Origin: Betaproteobacteria bacterium
GTDB taxonomy: Bacteria; Pseudomonadota; Gammaproteobacteria; Burkholderiales; Usitatibacteraceae
Length of the DNA: 57,952 bases
Reading direction: 5' to 3'
Assembly (NCBI GenBank): GCA_025362135.1
Contig: JANYHZ010000257.1
Span: forward strand, 1 to 57,952
Shown: positions 17,021-26,288 of the stretch, in pieces
Position numbering within the stretch: the stretch's first letter is position 1
Layout of the letters: each line of letters begins with the position of its first letter
Notes under the pieces: generated by a model
Told to the model about the DNA's origin: nothing
The model's database searches: none
The model's input: the letters and a program-made list of their open reading frames with translations, nothing else
Translations under genes and position numbers: made by a program

Positions 17021-19693
17021 ATGGCTCTAACCACCGTCGCACAATTTGCCAAAGAGCTTAAGCTCTCGGAGGAGCTTCTGCTTGAACAGCTCAAAGCAGC
17101 CGGCGTGTCTTTGAAGACTGCGTCCGACAGCCTTTCGGAGGACGACAAGTCGCATCTGCTGATCTATCTGCAGGAGGCGCACGGCCACAAAGAAGAAAAG
17201 AAGAAAATCACCCTGACTCGCAAACAGACGACTGAAATCAAGAAGTCCGACGCGACCGGTAAGGCACGCACCATTCAGGTGGAAGTACGCAAGAAGCGCA
17301 CGTTCGTGAAAGTTGAAAAGACCGAAGTCGTCGAGCCTGAGTTACCGGCTGAGCCGCCTCAACCCATTCTGAATGAAGGTGAGTTGGCCAAGCGCCGGGG
17401 CGAAGAAGAGCGTCAATCCGCATTGCTGGCCAAGCAGGCTGAGGCAAAGGCTAAAGCGCCACCCAAGCGCAGTATCAAAAAAGGCGAAGAAGCCGCCGAA
17501 GAAGCGCCTACCCTCGCTGCGGAGGCCGTTGAGAAGAAGCCAACGAAACGGATCACCAAGGCCGCCGATGCTGCAGGTGCCCCGGCGGTTGCGGCCGAGG
17601 TTGCAAAAATTGATTTGGCAGCCGCTTTGGTAGCCGAGAACCGCCCTCGAATCGGAGAGCGCGTCGTTCTCAAAAAAGATCCTCCACCCAGTGAGGGCAC
17701 ACTGCATCGCCCGGTTTTGAAACCGGGTGAAAAGGAAGCGAAAGCGGACAAGAAGGTTGTCAAGAAAGCCGTCAAGCCAGCTGGTTCATGGGCGGACGAC
17801 CTGTCCAAACGTCGCGGCATCAAAACCCGTGGCGACGCGAGTGGTGGACGCGATGGTTGGCGCAGCCGTCGTGGCAAAGAGCGACATGAGGATGAGGATG
17901 CCGCATCCAACTTTCAGGCACCGACGGAGCCGATTGTTCGCGAAGTGCTGGTTCCGGAAACTATCACCGTTGGTGAACTCGCACAGAAAATGGCCGTAAA
18001 AGCTGCCGAAGTCATCAAAATCATGATGAAAATGGGATCGATGGTGACAATCAACCAAGTGCTCGACCAAGAAACCGCGATGATATTGGTAGGAGAGTTG
18101 GGACACGTAGCCAAAGCCGCCAAGGGCGATGATCCAGAATCCTACCTGGCCGAAGCCATTGTCCATACCGAGGCGGACATGGAGCCACGTCCGCCAGTGG
18201 TGACGATCATGGGTCACGTTGATCATGGCAAAACTTCATTGCTCGACACCATTCGCCGTGCACGAGTTGCGGCAGGCGAAGCAGGTGGTATCACGCAGCA
18301 TATAGGCGCGTATCACGTAACGACGCCGAAAGGCATGATTACCTTCCTGGACACCCCGGGCCATGAAGCGTTTACCGCCATGCGTGCACGCGGCTCGGAG
18401 ATCACTGATGTCGTTGTTCTCGTCGTCGCCGCCGATGATGGCGTGATGCCACAGACCAAAGAGGCGATTGCCCACGCTAGGGCTGCCAACGTGCCGATTA
18501 TTGTAGCGATGAATAAAATCGACAAGCCCGACGCAAATCCGGATCGGGTGAGGCAGGAATTGGTCGCAGAAAAAGTTTTGCCGGAAGAGTATGGTGGCGA
18601 CGTGATGTTCGTGCCGGTTTCCGCCAAAACTGGTGAGGGCATCGACAATCTGCTCGACGCTATTTTGTTGCAGGCAGAAGTGCTTGAATTGAAAACAGTG
18701 AAAAATGCACCTGCCAAAGGTGTCGTCATTGAAGCTCGCCTAGATAAGGGTCGCGGCCCTGTGGCGACGATCCTGGTGCAATCCGGTACTTTGAAAAAGG
18801 GTGACATGCTTCTGGCAGGCGCAGTGTTCGGACGCGTACGCGCCATGCTGGATGAAAACGGCAAGCCGGTTCTTGAGGCTGGTGCGTCTATTCCTGTCGA
18901 GGTACAAGGCCTTACCGATGTTCCGGCGGCCGGCGGCGATATGATGGTGTTGAACGATGAGCGAAAGGCGCGTGAAATTGCGCTTTTCCGTCAGGGTAAA
19001 TTCCGTGACGTCAAACTCGCCAAGCAGAGCGCAGCAAAACTTGAAAACGTCTTCGAAAACATGGGCGAAGGTGCCACGAAATCGTTGGCCGTCATTATCA
19101 AGGCAGATGTGCAGGGCTCGTACGAAGGGCTTGCGCACGCATTGGGTAAACTTTCTACCGGCGAAGTAAAAGTCAGCGTGGTGCACGCGGCGGTAGGCGC
19201 AATCACGGAGTCGGATGTCAATTTGGCCCTTGCGTCGAAGGCGATCATCATTGGCTTCAATGCACGCGCCGATGCAGCAGCACGAAAATTGGTCGAAACG
19301 TCGGGCGTACAGGTACGCTATTACAACATCATTTACGAAGCTGTCGACGACGTGAAACTCGCGCTGAGCGGCATGCTTTCGCCGGAAATCAAGGAAAGCA
19401 TTGTTGGCTTGGTCGAAATTCGCAATGTGTTCAAGATCTCAAAAGTGGGCGCAGTTGCGGGCGGCATGGTACTAGACGGAACGATCAAGCGTGCGTCCAG
19501 CGTTCGCGTATTGCGCGACGGTGTGGTGATTTTCACTGGCGAGCTGGATTCGCTGAAGCGTTTCAAAGACGATGTGAAAGACGTAAAGGCCGGCTTCGAA
19601 TGTGGTCTTTCGGTCAAGAACTTTGCTGATATCAACATAGGCGATCAGGTTGAGGCTTTCGAGACCATTGAAGTGGCTCGATCACTTGCGTAA
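17021..19693 (+). CDS. infB: Translation initiation factor IF-2
   Basis: 890 residues. It delivers fMet-tRNA to the 30S subunit and drives subunit joining with GTP hydrolysis. The N-terminus has the IF2_N fold ([21 protein letters not shown]) and a long charged Lys/Glu/Ala-rich linker (about 50-300). The G domain begins near residue 390 with G1 GHVDHGKTS (398-406), then [16 protein letters not shown] and SAKTGEGID, followed by beta-barrel domain II, domain III and the C-terminal fMet-tRNA-binding domain. An AGGA SD sits 6 bases before the ATG. In-frame internal starts that could give a short isoform, as in E. coli, cannot be judged. It is followed by rbfA after 15 bases. Confidence 0.97.
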   Translation: MALTTVAQFAKELKLSEELLLEQLKAAGVSLKTASDSLSEDDKSHLLIYLQEAHGHKEEKKKITLTRKQTTEIKKSDATGKARTIQVEVRKKRTFVKVEKTEVVEPELPAEPPQPILNEGELAKRRGEEERQSALLAKQAEAKAKAPPKRSIKKGEEAAEEAPTLAAEAVEKKPTKRITKAADAAGAPAVAAEVAKIDLAAALVAENRPRIGERVVLKKDPPPSEGTLHRPVLKPGEKEAKADKKVVKKAVKPAGSWADDLSKRRGIKTRGDASGGRDGWRSRRGKERHEDEDAASNFQAPTEPIVREVLVPETITVGELAQKMAVKAAEVIKIMMKMGSMVTINQVLDQETAMILVGELGHVAKAAKGDDPESYLAEAIVHTEADMEPRPPVVTIMGHVDHGKTSLLDTIRRARVAAGEAGGITQHIGAYHVTTPKGMITFLDTPGHEAFTAMRARGSEITDVVVLVVAADDGVMPQTKEAIAHARAANVPIIVAMNKIDKPDANPDRVRQELVAEKVLPEEYGGDVMFVPVSAKTGEGIDNLLDAILLQAEVLELKTVKNAPAKGVVIEARLDKGRGPVATILVQSGTLKKGDMLLAGAVFGRVRAMLDENGKPVLEAGASIPVEVQGLTDVPAAGGDMMVLNDERKAREIALFRQGKFRDVKLAKQSAAKLENVFENMGEGATKSLAVIIKADVQGSYEGLAHALGKLSTGEVKVSVVHAAVGAITESDVNLALASKAIIIGFNARADAAARKLVETSGVQVRYYNIIYEAVDDVKLALSGMLSPEIKESIVGLVEIRNVFKISKVGAVAGGMVLDGTIKRASSVRVLRDGVVIFTGELDSLKRFKDDVKDVKAGFECGLSVKNFADINIGDQVEAFETIEVARSLA

Positions 19694-19708
19694 GAGCAAG
19701 ACGGTCAC

Positions 19709-20074
19709 ATGTCTCAGGAAGCCCGTAATCGGAAAATCGCTGACGCGATACAACGCGAATTGTCCGAGGTTATTCGCCTCGAACTGCGCGACCCACGCGT
19801 CAGTATGGTCACGCTGACGGATGTGGAAGTAGCCCGTGACAATGCGCACGCGAAAGTTTTTTTTACCTCGCTCGGCACAGACTCGCAAGTCGAATCTTCA
19901 CAGCAAGGTTTGCAGAGTGCAGCCGGCTTCCTGCGTTCACAACTAGCGCACCGATTGACGATTCGCACCGTGCCACAATTACATTTCGAAATCGACGTTT
20001 CGATTGAGCGCGGCGTGCGCCTTTCAAAGCTGATTGACGATGCAGTGGCCGATGATGCCAAGCATTCAGATTAA
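19709..20074 (+). CDS. rbfA: 30S ribosome-binding factor RbfA
   Basis: 121 residues with a KH-like fold. It binds the 30S precursor and supports 16S rRNA 5' end maturation and cold adaptation. Family features are the start RNRKIADAIQRELSEVIRLE, the DPRVSMVTLTDVEVARDNAHAKVF block, and the terminal RTVPQLHFEIDVSIERGVRLSKLI. It lies 15 bases after infB in the same operon. Length and motifs are normal. Confidence 0.95.
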   Translation: MSQEARNRKIADAIQRELSEVIRLELRDPRVSMVTLTDVEVARDNAHAKVFFTSLGTDSQVESSQQGLQSAAGFLRSQLAHRLTIRTVPQLHFEIDVSIERGVRLSKLIDDAVADDAKHSD

Positions 20075-20092
20075 CTGGAACGGTGGAACTCC

Positions 20093-20144
20093 AGCACTGG
20101 CGCGCATTACAGGCCAGAAATGACCCAAAATCCGCGCCAGTGCT
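20093..20144 (+). repeat. 12-bp inverted repeat between rbfA and truB
   Basis: AGCACTGGCGCG (20093-20104) and CGCGCCAGTGCT (20133-20144) are perfect reverse complements separated by 28 bases. In RNA this makes a strong GC-rich stem with a large loop in the rbfA-truB spacer. There is no U tract, so it is not an ordinary terminator. It may be a processing site or mRNA-stability element. Confidence 0.6.
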
Positions 20145-20234
20145 AGAGATTTCTCGTGATAATCATCTTGGCCAGCAGAGGCCTGTGAAACGGTCGCCCG
20201 TTACTGCGGGCAACGCGAACGGCAAGTTCTAAAT

Positions 20235-21176
20235 ATGAAAGCCCCAAGGCGCGCCATCAGTGGCGTGTTACTAGTCGATAAGGGGGCTGGACTCTCGTCG
20301 AATGCGGCCGTGGGCTGGGCGAAGCGACTTTTGAATGCCGAAAAAGCCGGGCACACCGGCACGCTCGACCCTTTCGCGACCGGACTTTTGCCGATCTGTT
20401 TTGGCGAAGCGGCGAAATTCGCGCGATTCATGCTCGAAGCAGAAAAAGCGTATTGCGCCACACTGAAACTAGGGCAAAAATCGAGCACCGGAGATACCGA
20501 GGGCGAAATCGTCGAGACTCGGCGCGTCTCGGTTGACATCGGCACGGTAAATGCTGTTCTATCGAAATTCAAAGGCATTCAAACGCAAATTCCACCTATG
20601 CATTCAGCATTGAAGCAGGGCGGGGTGCCACTATACAAACTCGCGCGCCGGGGAATAGTGGTCGAGCGCGCAGCGCGAAACATCAATGTGATTTCGCTGT
20701 GCGCAGTTACCCTGAAAGGCGACGAGTTGGTGATTGAAACGGTCGTGAGCAAAGGCACCTACATTCGTGTGCTCGCAGAGGATATCGGCGAAGCGCTCGG
20801 TTGTGGCGCGCATTTGATCGCGTTGCGGCGCACGGCCACCGGGCGTTATGGCTTGGACCAGGCAATTACGCTGGAGGCGCTCGATGGGATGGCGCTGGAA
20901 CAACGAGAAGCGATGCTGTTGCCTGCCGATTCCCTCGCGCTGTCGCTGACGGATATTCGTCTGGATGATGTCGCTGCGAAAGCGCTGCAGAATGGCAAAA
21001 CACCGCGAGTACCCATGTTCACAGCGCCTTTGCTCGATTCTGATGATTTCCGCATCTATGATGAGGAAGGCCGGTTTCTCGGTGTGGCGACGGCGTCCGA
21101 TTGTGATCCCAATGGTGCGACGTTGACCGCGCTTCGGATGATGGCACCACTCACCACTGGAACGGAAAAGCCCTGA
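20235..21176 (+). CDS. truB: tRNA pseudouridine(55) synthase TruB
   Basis: 313 residues. It makes the pseudouridine at position 55 of the T loop in tRNAs. Motifs are GVLLVDKGAGLSSNAAVGW at the start, then KAGHTGTLDPFATGLLPIC, which contains the catalytic aspartate (HTGTLDP), and KSSTGDTEGE. The loop reads VSKGTYIRVLAEDIGEALG. The C-terminal domain follows. The substitution KGAGLSS for the usual KPxGxTS near the start is mild. It is in the infB operon after a 160-base spacer that contains the inverted repeat at 20093-20144. The SD before 20235 is weak (GCAAG). Confidence 0.95.
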   Translation: MKAPRRAISGVLLVDKGAGLSSNAAVGWAKRLLNAEKAGHTGTLDPFATGLLPICFGEAAKFARFMLEAEKAYCATLKLGQKSSTGDTEGEIVETRRVSVDIGTVNAVLSKFKGIQTQIPPMHSALKQGGVPLYKLARRGIVVERAARNINVISLCAVTLKGDELVIETVVSKGTYIRVLAEDIGEALGCGAHLIALRRTATGRYGLDQAITLEALDGMALEQREAMLLPADSLALSLTDIRLDDVAAKALQNGKTPRVPMFTAPLLDSDDFRIYDEEGRFLGVATASDCDPNGATLTALRMMAPLTTGTEKP

Positions 21177-21182
21177 TTTGCC

Positions 21183-21211
21183 TGTGTTTTCTGTTCAAGA
21201 ACCGATATAAT
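21183..21211 (+). promoter_or_regulatory. Candidate promoter for rpsO-pnp
   Basis: A perfect TATAAT at 21206-21211 lies 103 bases upstream of rpsO; 17 bases before it is a poor -35, TGTGTT (21183-21188). rpsO has its own promoter in E. coli too, so an internal promoter here is likely. Confidence 0.5.
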
Positions 21212-21272
21212 CTTGGTCTTCGCTTAGGTCGCCCGTGACGTTTCAATATTCGTGCACGACCCGTAGCCGCAA

Positions 21273-21290
21273 GTATCTGCGAAAAGATAC
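21273..21290 (+). promoter_or_regulatory. Hairpin in the rpsO leader
   Basis: GTATCT (21273-21278), a 6-base loop and AGATAC (21285-21290) form a perfect 6-bp stem just upstream of the TGGAGA SD of rpsO. S15 represses its own mRNA through leader structures in many bacteria, so this is a candidate S15 target. The structure itself is visible; the role is inference. Confidence 0.4.
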
Positions 21291-21313
21291 GTGAACCGAA
21301 CTGGAGAATCAAA

Positions 21314-21571
21314 ATGGCAACAACCCAAGAAGTCATGCTGCAATATCAGCGCGCCAAAGGCGACACTGGTTCCCCGGAAGTGCAGGTCGCGTTACTGACT
21401 TCACGCATCAATGAATTGATGTCGCACTTCAAGATTCACGTCAAGGATCATCATGGTCGCCGTGGCTTGCTGCGCATGGTGAGCAAGCGTCGCAGCCTGC
21501 TGGATTACCTGAAACGCACCAAGCTGGACACCTATCGCACACTGATCGACAAACTCGGCTTGCGTAAGTAA
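21314..21571 (+). CDS. rpsO: 30S ribosomal protein S15
   Basis: 85 residues. This primary 16S rRNA-binding protein of the platform also forms an intersubunit bridge. Family features are [20 protein letters not shown], the [20 protein letters not shown] segment that contacts the three-way junction, and the end IDKLGLRK. It is slightly shorter than the 88-89 residues of E. coli, at the N-terminus. A GGAGA SD sits 7 bases before the ATG. It is followed by an intrinsic terminator before pnp. Confidence 0.97.
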   Translation: MATTQEVMLQYQRAKGDTGSPEVQVALLTSRINELMSHFKIHVKDHHGRRGLLRMVSKRRSLLDYLKRTKLDTYRTLIDKLGLRK

Positions 21572-21599
21572 GTACTGCCTGTACCGGAAGTATTCGAGA

Positions 21600-21633
21600 A
21601 GCCCCACTGAATCCAACTTCAGCGGGGCTTTTT
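21600..21633 (+). terminator. Rho-independent terminator after rpsO
   Basis: A-GCCCC/GGGGC-T and CTGAA/TTCAG stems separated by one A/C mismatch enclose a 6-base loop (21612-21617), with five T at 21629-21633. It may attenuate read-through from rpsO into pnp. Confidence 0.9.
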
Positions 21634-21755
21634 CTTGTTCGCAATTTTGATTTACTGTTTTTTGTTTCGGTGTTGCCCGGTTGCAGCCGTGGCGAAACAC
21701 CCGAATTGTATTTTTGAATAACGATGTAAATGAGACCAGAAGAGGGAATTCCCAA

Positions 21756-23900
21756 ATGAAAGCAATCAAGAAGTCATTTCCATACGGGCGCCACACGGTG
21801 ACGCTCGAAACCGGCGAAATCGCGCGGCAGGCCGATGGTGCCGTGCTGGTGTCGATGGACGACACGGTCGTTCTCGTTACGTGTGTCGCACGCACAGAAG
21901 TCAAACAAGGCCAGGACTTTTTCCCGCTGACAGTGGACTACCAGGAAAAATCGTTCGCGGCAGGCAAGATCCCTGGTGGATTTTTCAAGCGTGAAGGGCG
22001 ACCTTCCGAGAAAGAAATCCTGACATGCCGCCTGATTGATCGCCCGTTACGCCCACTTTTCCCCGATGGTTTCTACAATGAAGTACAAATCATCGCCACG
22101 GTATTGTCTTGCGACCCTGAAATTGATCCGGATATTCCCGCAATGATCGGTGCGTCTGCCGCGGTTATGCTATCTGGCTTGCCATTTGAAGGCCCAATCG
22201 GTGCTGCGCGCGTCGGCTACATCGATGGCCAGTACATCCTCAATCCATCGAAGACCGAACTCGAATCCACGTCGCAAATGGATCTGGTGGTCGCTGGAAC
22301 GGAGAGCGCAGTGTTGATGGTGGAATCGGAAGCTTCCGAGCTGCCAGAAGACGTGATGCTCGGCGCCGTTGTGTTCGGTCACGAGGCACAGCAAGCTGCA
22401 ATCAACGCGATACTTGAACTGGCGGATGAAGCCGGCAAGGATCCGTGGGAATGGAGTGCGCCGACACCGCCACAAGCGCTGATCGACAAGATCAGCGAGA
22501 TGGCAGGCAATGACATCAACGAAGCGTTTCGCATCAAGTCCAAAGGTATGCGTTCCGGGAAACTTGACGAGATCAAGAATCGTGTGGTGACTGCACTTTG
22601 TACTGCTGAAGAAGGCGCACCGGATAAAAACACCGTGACCTCACTGCTGTTCAACATCGAAGCGAAGGTCGTTCGCAGCCAGATTCTCAATGGTGAGCCA
22701 CGCATCGATGGTCGCGATACCCGCACCGTTCGTCCGATCTCGATTCGCCAATCGGTATTGCCGCGCACGCATGGCTCGGCGCTGTTCACGCGCGGCGAGA
22801 CGCAGGCAATTGTCGTTGCCACCCTGGGCACGCTGAAGGAATCCCAACGTATCGATGCACTGCAGGGCGAGTACACCGATCGCTACATGTTTCACTACAA
22901 CTTCCCTCCCTACTCCACCGGTGAAACCGGTCGGGTTGGTACGCCGAAGCGTCGCGAAATCGGTCACGGTCGTCTGGCAAAACGCGCGTTGGTGGCAGTG
23001 TTGCCATCTGAGGCAGAATTTGGCTATTCGATGCGCGTGGTTTCCGAAATTACCGAATCCAATGGCTCCTCGTCGATGGCCTCCGTATGCGGTGGCTGTC
23101 TGGCCCTGATGGACGCGGGTGTGCCGATCAAGGCACACGTCGCCGGCGTGGCGATGGGTCTAATCAAAGACGGCAACCGCTTCGCGGTCCTCACCGATAT
23201 TCTCGGTGATGAGGATCATCTGGGCGATATGGACTTCAAGGTAGCCGGCACCGACAAAGGTATCACCGCGCTGCAGATGGACATCAAGATCATGGGCATC
23301 ACCAATGAGATCATGGATGTCGCACTGAAGCAGGCGAAGGAAGGCCGCATGCACATCCTGGGCTTGATGAAACAAGCAGTCCCTGCCGCGCGTGGCGAAC
23401 TCTCGCAATTTGCGCCGCAGATTATCAAGATGAAGATCAACCCGGACAAGATCCGCGAAGTCATCGGCAAAGGCGGCAGCGTGATTCAGGCGCTGACGCG
23501 TGAAACGGGGACGCAGATCGACATCGATGACGAAGGCAATATCAGCATCGCCTGCGTTTCGAGTGAAGCCGGTGAAGCGGCGAAGAAGCGCATCGAGGAC
23601 ATTGTGGCCGAAGTGGAAATCGGTCGTGTTTATGAGGGACCGGTGGTACGGTTGCTTGACTTCGGTGCGATCGTTCAGTTGCTACCCGGCAAGGATGGCC
23701 TTTTGCACATTTCCCAAATTGCCCACGAGCGGGTCAACGCTGTGGCCGACCACCTGAAAGAAGGTCAGATCGTCAAGGTAAAAGTAATGGAAGCAGATGA
23801 TAAGGGCCGCGTGCGCTTGAGCATGAAAGCGCTGACCGAAGCACCGGCACGCCCGCCCCGCACGGAATCGCCGGCACCGGAAAGTGCGCCGCAAGCATAG
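21756..23900 (+). CDS. pnp: Polyribonucleotide nucleotidyltransferase (PNPase)
   Basis: 714 residues from the ATG at 21756; an AGAGGGA SD is about 8 bases upstream, and the longer frame from 21681 is rejected. PNPase is a trimeric phosphorolytic 3'-5' exoribonuclease and degradosome partner. In order: first RNase PH domain ([19 protein letters not shown]), helical linker, second RNase PH domain ([41 protein letters not shown]), KH domain ([20 protein letters not shown]) and S1 domain ([20 protein letters not shown]). The C-terminal tail is short and Pro/Glu/Ala-rich. The spacer upstream can fold into a GTTTCG/CGAAAC stem resembling the RNase III-sensitive leader of pnp in E. coli, but this is speculative. 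Confidence 0.97.
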   Translation: MKAIKKSFPYGRHTVTLETGEIARQADGAVLVSMDDTVVLVTCVARTEVKQGQDFFPLTVDYQEKSFAAGKIPGGFFKREGRPSEKEILTCRLIDRPLRPLFPDGFYNEVQIIATVLSCDPEIDPDIPAMIGASAAVMLSGLPFEGPIGAARVGYIDGQYILNPSKTELESTSQMDLVVAGTESAVLMVESEASELPEDVMLGAVVFGHEAQQAAINAILELADEAGKDPWEWSAPTPPQALIDKISEMAGNDINEAFRIKSKGMRSGKLDEIKNRVVTALCTAEEGAPDKNTVTSLLFNIEAKVVRSQILNGEPRIDGRDTRTVRPISIRQSVLPRTHGSALFTRGETQAIVVATLGTLKESQRIDALQGEYTDRYMFHYNFPPYSTGETGRVGTPKRREIGHGRLAKRALVAVLPSEAEFGYSMRVVSEITESNGSSSMASVCGGCLALMDAGVPIKAHVAGVAMGLIKDGNRFAVLTDILGDEDHLGDMDFKVAGTDKGITALQMDIKIMGITNEIMDVALKQAKEGRMHILGLMKQAVPAARGELSQFAPQIIKMKINPDKIREVIGKGGSVIQALTRETGTQIDIDDEGNISIACVSSEAGEAAKKRIEDIVAEVEIGRVYEGPVVRLLDFGAIVQLLPGKDGLLHISQIAHERVNAVADHLKEGQIVKVKVMEADDKGRVRLSMKALTEAPARPPRTESPAPESAPQA

Positions 23901-23924
23901 GTTCGGCACCCTGCTACGGCATGA

Positions 23925-23955
23925 CAAAGCGGCTTCCAGGCCGCTTTGTTTTTTT
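23925..23955 (+). terminator. Rho-independent terminator after pnp
   Basis: CAAAGCGGC (23925-23933) and GCCGCTTTG (23940-23948) form a 9-bp perfect stem with a 6-base loop, followed by a T run to 23955. It closes the rimP-pnp region. Confidence 0.93.
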
Positions 23956-23968
23956 GCTGCAACTTGTT

Positions 23969-23997
23969 TTGCCCTCGGAATGCTTCACGCGTATAAT
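23969..23997 (+). promoter_or_regulatory. Sigma-70 promoter for the tRNA pair
   Basis: TTGCCC (23969-23974), a 17-base spacer and a perfect TATAAT (23992-23997) lie 23 bases before tRNA-Pro. This is a strong stable-RNA type promoter for tRNA-Pro and probably tRNA-Arg. Confidence 0.78.
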
Positions 23998-24020
23998 TCG
24001 GCCTTCGCGTGTCACTCAGT

Positions 24021-24097
24021 CGGGGTGTAGCGCAGCCCGGTAGCGCGCCTGGTTTGGGACCAGGATGTCGTAGGTTCGAATCCTATCACCCCGACCA
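24021..24097 (+). tRNA. tRNA-Pro (anticodon TGG)
   Basis: A complete cloverleaf. Acceptor arms CGGGGTG and CACCCCG are perfectly paired; the D arm contains AGCGCAGCCCGGTAGCGC; the anticodon stem CCTGG/CCAGG holds the loop TTTGGGA with anticodon TGG at 24055-24057; the T loop is GTTCGAATC. Discriminator A and a genome-encoded CCA end the gene. Confidence 0.97.
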
Positions 24098-24168
24098 AAG
24101 TTTCAAAAATGACTCAGTGAAGTCCGACGCGGTGAATCGCAGAAGTTGCTTTCGGTGTTATCAACGTT

Positions 24169-24245
24169 GCGCCCGTAGCTCATCTGGATAGAGCACCGGC
24201 CTTCTAAGCCGGGGGTAACAGGTTCGAGTCCTGTCGGGCGTACCA
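24169..24245 (+). tRNA. tRNA-Arg (anticodon TCT)
   Basis: A complete cloverleaf. Acceptor arm GCGCCCG pairs with CGGGCGT, the first pair being a G-U wobble; the D arm is AGCTCATCTGGATAGAGC; the anticodon stem CCGGC/GCCGG holds the loop CTTCTAA with TCT at 24203-24205; the T loop is GTTCGAGTC. CCA is encoded. It lies 71 bases after tRNA-Pro and is probably co-transcribed with it. Confidence 0.97.
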
Positions 24246-25137
24246 AGTTCGTATACAGTCTAAGGAGCGTGCGGTAGCCGCGCGATTTGATCACAGGCGT
24301 ATTGTCTGTCCGGTGTCCGTTTCCGCTGAATACACCGACGCCGAAGATTTTAGCCAGATGACAACGTCATAGCACGACCTAGGGAGGCCTCCAGTTTCGC
24401 CTTGATATGCGGAACCAACAAGATGCCCCCTGCGCTGGCCCGATCAGAAAATGCATCGGGTTCGCGCTCTCGCCGAACACCCGGTTATTGCAGTTGCCTT
24501 CTGTCGCCGCACCCGCGCTGCAAATCGCCGGCGGTTTCGCAAGCGAGAATCCGGTTACGCGAGTAGCACCGCCATGTCTCGCATTCAGTGCGGTTTCGCG
24601 CAGAGTCCGCCCACAAGCCAGCAGCAACTCCACCGCCTCGGGTTGCCGGATTGCCGCGCTTGTTGTCGCCAGACGGATCGGCTCATGCGCCATTTCCAAC
24701 ACGTCCGCTCTCAGCGCTGAGACAGCTATTGGCACCGACCTCACCAGTCATTTTGGAACGCATTTTTAGTGCGCCAATGAGGTGGAAATTGCATGAAGAA
24801 GCGCGAAGTCAACAAGCGCGTGATGTGGCAACGGCCCCAGCCCAATCGACGGAATTGGTTCGCTCAAAGGCGATGTTGTGAGCACGTTTTTTTGGCGTTA
24901 GGAATAACGATAGCCGCGATCATGCCCAAATTAGAATATATACTAATCCGTCTTTTCCAATCGCAGACCATTTATGATTGGTTCCATTGTGCGCTATGCC
25001 TTGGCAAGAAAAATGACATTTGCAGCAAAGATCAAAGGGCCCTAGTTTTGGGCGACCATTGATCTCCATCTTCCCACCGATAAACCGCGTGGTAATGAAT
25101 ACTGAGGCATTGCCACTGCCCGAGAGAGATGCAACTG
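24246..25137. other. Gene-poor stretch between tRNA-Arg and the EPS region
   Basis: Nearly 900 bases without a gene I can support. The longest frames (24379-24744 minus, 24407-24769 plus) overlap each other, have no convincing SD and resemble no family I know. The last 250 bases are more AT-rich and contain a TATACT -10-like box at 24939-24944 that could belong to the first EPS glycosyltransferase promoter. No repeat of the tRNA-Arg 3' end (att site) and no integrase were found. The stretch may be decayed coding sequence at the border of the EPS region. Confidence 0.5.
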
Positions 25138-26274
25138 ATGAATGTGTCCCCAATTGTTCCCGGTCGAGTGTCGATCGTGATTCCCGCATACAACTGCGCC
25201 ACCACGGTGGTTGCAACCGTTGAGAGCTGTCTCGCCCAAACGTACAGGGACGTAGAGATCTTCGTCGTCAACGACGGCTCCAATGATCGGACAGCCGAGG
25301 TGCTGCGGACCTTTGGCCAGAAGATCACGATTATCGACAAGAGTAACGGCGGAGTGGCGGCGAGCCGGAACGTCGGCACCGTTACCGCCAGTGGCGAATT
25401 CGTGGTGTGGATGGATCATGACGATCTAATGGCGCCCGACAGGGTGCGCCTGCAGGTCAAAGTCCTGACATCCGACCCGTCGATTGAACTAGTGTCATCT
25501 GATTTCAGCGCCTTCACGGCTGTCGAAGCCGATTTCGAACACTCGCACATTGCAAGCTACTACAGCGCAGTGCGCCGCTTGGGCGGATTAGACAGGATAT
25601 ATTCGCAGGCTCGGGTCATTGAGGCGGGCACCGTACCGGGAGACCAAGCATTCACGGTGCGCTCCGGTCAAATCTACGAATCGCTGCTATCGGGTAATTT
25701 CGTGCATCCGCCCACGGTGATGGTCCGACGCTCCGTATTTGATCGGGCAGGTTACTTCGACGAAGCGCTGACTTACAATAGTGAATACGATATGGTCGTG
25801 CGGATCGCGAGGGTCGGTTGCGTGGCATACATAGATGCGCCGCTCCTGCGGTATCGACGCAGTGAAACCCAGCTTTCGCATTGCCCCGCGGGCGGAAAAA
25901 TCCCGCTGGAAACGGTCCGCGTTCTCGAGAAGGTGCGACGGGACGACCCGGCCATGTATGCCAGCCACTCTTCGTTGTTTCGACACCGGTTCGCCGAGCA
26001 ATTCATTGATGCCGCTGATCTGATTGGCCCGTCTGACCGCTTGAGGGCATTTCGGCTATTAATACGCGGTTTGCGGTACAAACTCCTATTCAGCGCGGCG
26101 CTTCACGCGTTGGGTCGCATCGTCGTGCCCCGTTTTGCCGTGAAAGCGCTCAAGCGTGTGTGGCGCAATGTAGCCTTGGCGTTTCCGTTATCCTTCACCT
26201 TTGTCGAGGAAGAGAGCTTGTTTTCCGCAATCGAAATGAAAGGGTTTTTCGGCTGGGCGGTGGCATTTTATTGA
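25138..26274 (+). CDS. Family 2 glycosyltransferase (tandem copy 1)
   Basis: 378 residues from the ATG at 25138 (an ATG at 25129 is possible). A GT-A fold begins at once with GRVSIVIPAYNCATTVVATV, then VVNDGSNDRT and the metal-binding aspartates in WMDHDDLMAPDR. The central block LLSGNFVHPPTVMVRRSVFD matches copy 2 almost exactly. No transmembrane segment is evident, so it is a cytoplasmic or membrane-associated transferase adding a sugar to a lipid-linked repeat unit; donor and acceptor are unknown. The C-terminal 25 residues (ending FFGWAVAFY) have no counterpart in copy 2, suggesting a frame change near the end or a spliced junction. It is first of a tandem pair, 14 bases apart. Confidence 0.88.
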   Translation: MNVSPIVPGRVSIVIPAYNCATTVVATVESCLAQTYRDVEIFVVNDGSNDRTAEVLRTFGQKITIIDKSNGGVAASRNVGTVTASGEFVVWMDHDDLMAPDRVRLQVKVLTSDPSIELVSSDFSAFTAVEADFEHSHIASYYSAVRRLGGLDRIYSQARVIEAGTVPGDQAFTVRSGQIYESLLSGNFVHPPTVMVRRSVFDRAGYFDEALTYNSEYDMVVRIARVGCVAYIDAPLLRYRRSETQLSHCPAGGKIPLETVRVLEKVRRDDPAMYASHSSLFRHRFAEQFIDAADLIGPSDRLRAFRLLIRGLRYKLLFSAALHALGRIVVPRFAVKALKRVWRNVALAFPLSFTFVEEESLFSAIEMKGFFGWAVAFY

Positions 26275-26288
26275 TCGGCGGTTTCCGC

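Noticed and set aside
24379-24744. 121-codon minus-strand and overlapping 120-codon plus-strand frames after tRNA-Arg
   Set aside because: They overlap on opposite strands, lack SDs, and match no family I can recognise. Treated as gene-free sequence, possibly decayed.
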